A stretch of DNA of 64,000 bases, from the NCBI RefSeq assembly GCF_901709675.1, contig NC_051098.1, positions 5,778,000 to 5,841,999 of the forward strand, in the 5' to 3' direction. Numbering within the stretch: position 1 is the first letter of the stretch; the number at the start of each line of letters is the position of its first letter. The notes beneath the pieces were generated by a model. It saw only the letters and a list, made by a program, of their open reading frames with translations. It did no database searches and was not told the DNA's origin. Shown here piece after piece: positions 62,101 to 64,000 of the stretch. This stretch comes from Syngnathus acus. Taxonomy: Eukaryota; Chordata; Actinopteri; Syngnathiformes; Syngnathidae. The position numbers and the translations under genes were made by a program.

Positions 62101-63242
62101 TGTAGATTTCAGCACAGCGTTTGAGTCATGGATACGGTTCACATAGTGAATCAGGGTTTGTCACGTCGTTTTATGTGGGGGAGGAATGTCAACACGTAGG
62201 TCAAACACTCTCACATTCTCTCGCAACTATGACATATATGTATACGGTACGTGTCATGGCAGAAAGTGTGTATTGCGAAAGATGATGCTGTTCATGGAAT
62301 GAATCTCAAACATCTTTAAAAAAAAGTTACTGATATTCAAAAAAAATCTATCCGTCACAGATAGAATTAAATCTGTGAGTCATGCTCACACCATATTTCA
62401 TGGTTGTATAATTAACAAATAAAAAAAAGAAGTAAATCATTAATTTGCCATCAAATTTTCTTTCGCTCTCTTTTTAATATTAATAATTTGGGGCATCAAA
62501 ACAGCAAACAATATTAGAATCATACATTTATTTTCTCTGCTTTTTTATCAGAAACCTGTGTTTTTGGAAAAAAGGAAGTAAAAAAGTAGAAACACATGGC
62601 TGGCAATTCTGCTTTGAAAACGCTGGAAGTGATATGTTTTTTTTATGTCAACAATACGACACTATGTCTGTATATTTTATGAATGGACTACTCTAGGTAC
62701 TATTTCCTGTTTTTCTGTGACGTACATTTTTTAGGTAAGACCTATAAAACCTTCATAGCAGTTCAAGGTGAGAATAAAGCGAAATGGTGTCACGTTTCCA
62801 ACACAATGGGCTCAATTCTTGCCTCATCAAATCTACCTCGCTCACCCACACACCACCCCCTTCATCTTCACCACTCCATTATTTTTACAGCATTCTCAAA
62901 AGCTGTCACCATGGATACGGCGAATGGCGGTGAGGGGGTTGGTCGGTGGATATGAATAGCTCTGTTCTCCAAGACGCATCTTGGTTGCCATCATGGTTGC
63001 CATGGAAGCAGGGTCCCCCTGGATTGCCTTGATATCCCCGTCACGCTTGTTCTGACAGAGAATTTGTTGCGCTTTTATCAATGAACAAATTGCCCCCCCC
63101 TCCAAAAAAAAAAAAAAAGAATTCCATTCACGTTGGCTAAATTTTTTCTCTCCCAACAGGTTACTTCATCTATGACCTCTTCGACATGGTGAGATACCAG
63201 ACGTTAAGTCAGTTCTGGGAGCTCGCCTTGCATCATATCGTT
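59107..63242 (+). CDS. tlcd2: TLC domain-containing protein 2, 5' part (runs off window)
   Basis: Three exons are present: 59107-59285, 59378-59460, 63160-63242. All joins are in phase. The start at 59107 is the first in-frame ATG and gives MELSSTLLTIGGSYGFFRSI, similar to the human TLCD2 start. The LPVPEAARRNALKWNNISTSFVHS stretch and AIWAVLCFFVQPEMAEDLI match the first TLC helices; exon 3 reads GYFIYDLFDMVRYQ then LHHIV, the conserved TLC histidine region. TLCD2 is a multipass plasma-membrane protein reported to affect membrane phospholipid composition and fluidity. The rest of the TLC domain must lie beyond 64000. Intron 2 is unusually long here (3.7 kb) and filled with repeat fragments. 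Upstream (about 58650-59100) is GC-rich, promoter-like sequence. Confidence 0.88.
59690..59905 (+). mobile_element. Degenerate teleost interspersed repeat, plus orientation
   Basis: The order of recognisable pieces is 'gcacagtggttgag', 'ttctgaggttgcag', 'catgttcactccatgc', 'aaaaacacgcatg', 'gactctaaatt', then 'ccagctcacccacgacccta' and 'aaggatgagcagta'. This is the layout of a common teleost repeat whose intact copies carry a tRNA-like head and a tail ending in an 'aaatggatgga' type sequence. It is heavily decayed, within tlcd2 intron 2. Confidence 0.6.
60130..60300 (-). mobile_element. Degenerate teleost interspersed repeat, minus orientation
   Basis: The pieces 'catgtttttggagtgtggga', 'ggagaaaacccacac' and 'aggagaacatacatgagc' are the reverse complement of the middle of the same repeat family as 59690-59905. 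A further fragment in plus orientation (cacagttctgaggttctgaa, later 'gatgaggacaag' and 'gatgaagggatgga') lies at about 61840-61953. Confidence 0.6.
60832..60969 (-). CDS. Possible 45-residue single-helix membrane protein
   Basis: The minus strand has an ATG at 60969 with A at -3 and a TAG stop at 60834-60832. The product has a polar N-terminus with two His and two Arg (SATHFTRPVSR). A clean hydrophobic helix follows (AGLLFGMLSILGILGGALAV), then WQAAKL as a short basic tail. This layout suits a small inner-mitochondrial or ER tail-anchored protein, but I recognise no family. It lies antisense inside tlcd2 intron 2. Upstream on the minus strand are TGACATCA and TGACGTG motifs, which could be CRE-like promoter sites. 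It may also be chance. Confidence 0.35.
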   Translation of the reverse strand: MPSIEAHFSATHFTRPVSRAGLLFGMLSILGILGGALAVWQAAKL

Positions 63243-64000
63243 GTAAGTCTTCAAACACAATAAGCTCTTAAGCTCTGTTTTAAATTGGGTTGCATGAAAG
63301 GTCAACTTAAGGTTCGTAAAGAGCGCAGTCTAGTTATACAAAACCAAATAATAAATAAAACACAGAAGTAATTGTACCAAAGCTCCAGTAGGCCCATCAG
63401 AAGCGCGGAAGAGGCACAGACAAAATACCCATCTTTCTTGTCTTGTTACACAAAGAACCAGTGAGGGAGGAACAAAGCGGCAATCATTGTGAAATCTAAC
63501 AACCCCCCCCAGGCACTCTATGCCTTGACAAAGTCAAACTCTGTCCTTTGCCAACACTTCGTTGATGTCATGAACAGGTTGGATCAAATCGTCATTCTCC
63601 TGTCATGTTGAAAATGAGGAAATTACTAATAAAATGACCTTGTGCCAACTCACTTGGAATTTATACCCGTAATAATTTATAATGTCAAGTTATCGACATC
63701 AGTTGTAAATTGACACCACTGAGCTGTCTATCTATTCATCTATTTATTAAGATATCATCACTGACTAACGATGGCAAAGAAGAAAAGAAAAAAGATGACC
63801 TTTGAACTAGAAATGTTACGTTATGGCGCTAGAAAAGAATTACACATGTCTAAACCAATGACTAATTGGATTTGTCCTCTCGCCAAGTACAAAAATATAC
63901 TGACCATTACTCACACTGAGGTCATAGATGATCAGTCTGTCTGTTTTAATCACATACTTTGCACGTCCCTGTAAAATTAGGGGCAACCTATTTCTGGCCC
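63243..64000 (+). other. tlcd2 intron 3 (window edge)
   Basis: Follows the GTAAGTC donor after tlcd2 exon 3. I find no further TLC exon, RNA gene or recognisable repeat before the end of the window. Confidence 0.6.

Overview
The window looks like genomic DNA from a ray-finned fish, probably a percomorph teleost with a compact genome. It holds intron-rich vertebrate genes with mostly short GT-AG introns, teleost-type tRNA-derived SINEs, short inverted-repeat elements and several microsatellites. No prokaryotic, viral or plasmid signature was seen. All exon boundaries below were read by eye from splice signals, reading frame and family similarity, so single-base errors are possible.

Left block (1-24.3 kb): slc13a2 (minus), slc46a1 (plus), sarm1 (minus) and vtn (plus). 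From memory of vertebrate synteny, this is the SLC13A2-SLC46A1-SARM1-VTN block of human 17q11.2. slc13a2 and slc46a1 diverge from a 2.5 kb spacer carrying two SINE copies in opposite orientation. slc46a1 and sarm1 converge across a spacer with a PIF/Harbinger-like element. sarm1 and vtn diverge from a 1.1 kb spacer.

Right block (25.2-64 kb): scarf1, rilp, prpf8 and an AIFM3-like Rieske flavoprotein gene (all minus), then the 5' part of tlcd2 (plus), which runs off the right edge. This matches SCARF1-RILP-PRPF8-TLCD2 of human 17p13.3, with the AIFM-like gene between prpf8 and tlcd2. The two blocks meet in the roughly 0.9 kb between vtn and scarf1, where vtn and scarf1 converge.

The genes do not form one pathway. 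They encode plasma-membrane transporters (dicarboxylate, folate), an axon-degeneration NADase, an adhesive plasma/matrix glycoprotein, a scavenger receptor, a Rab7 effector, the central spliceosome protein, a Rieske/FAD oxidoreductase and a TLC-domain membrane protein.

The main non-gene observation is a pair of related elements in two introns of prpf8, on the sense strand of the host gene. Each folds as hairpin, H box, hairpin and ACA. A C-G/U-A covariation in one stem and wobble-compatible changes in others support conserved RNA structure. They look like intron-hosted H/ACA snoRNAs. Other points are a Gln/Tyr/Gly repeat in vitronectin, two GC-AG introns, a 45-residue membrane-protein ORF inside a tlcd2 intron, and several transposon fossils.
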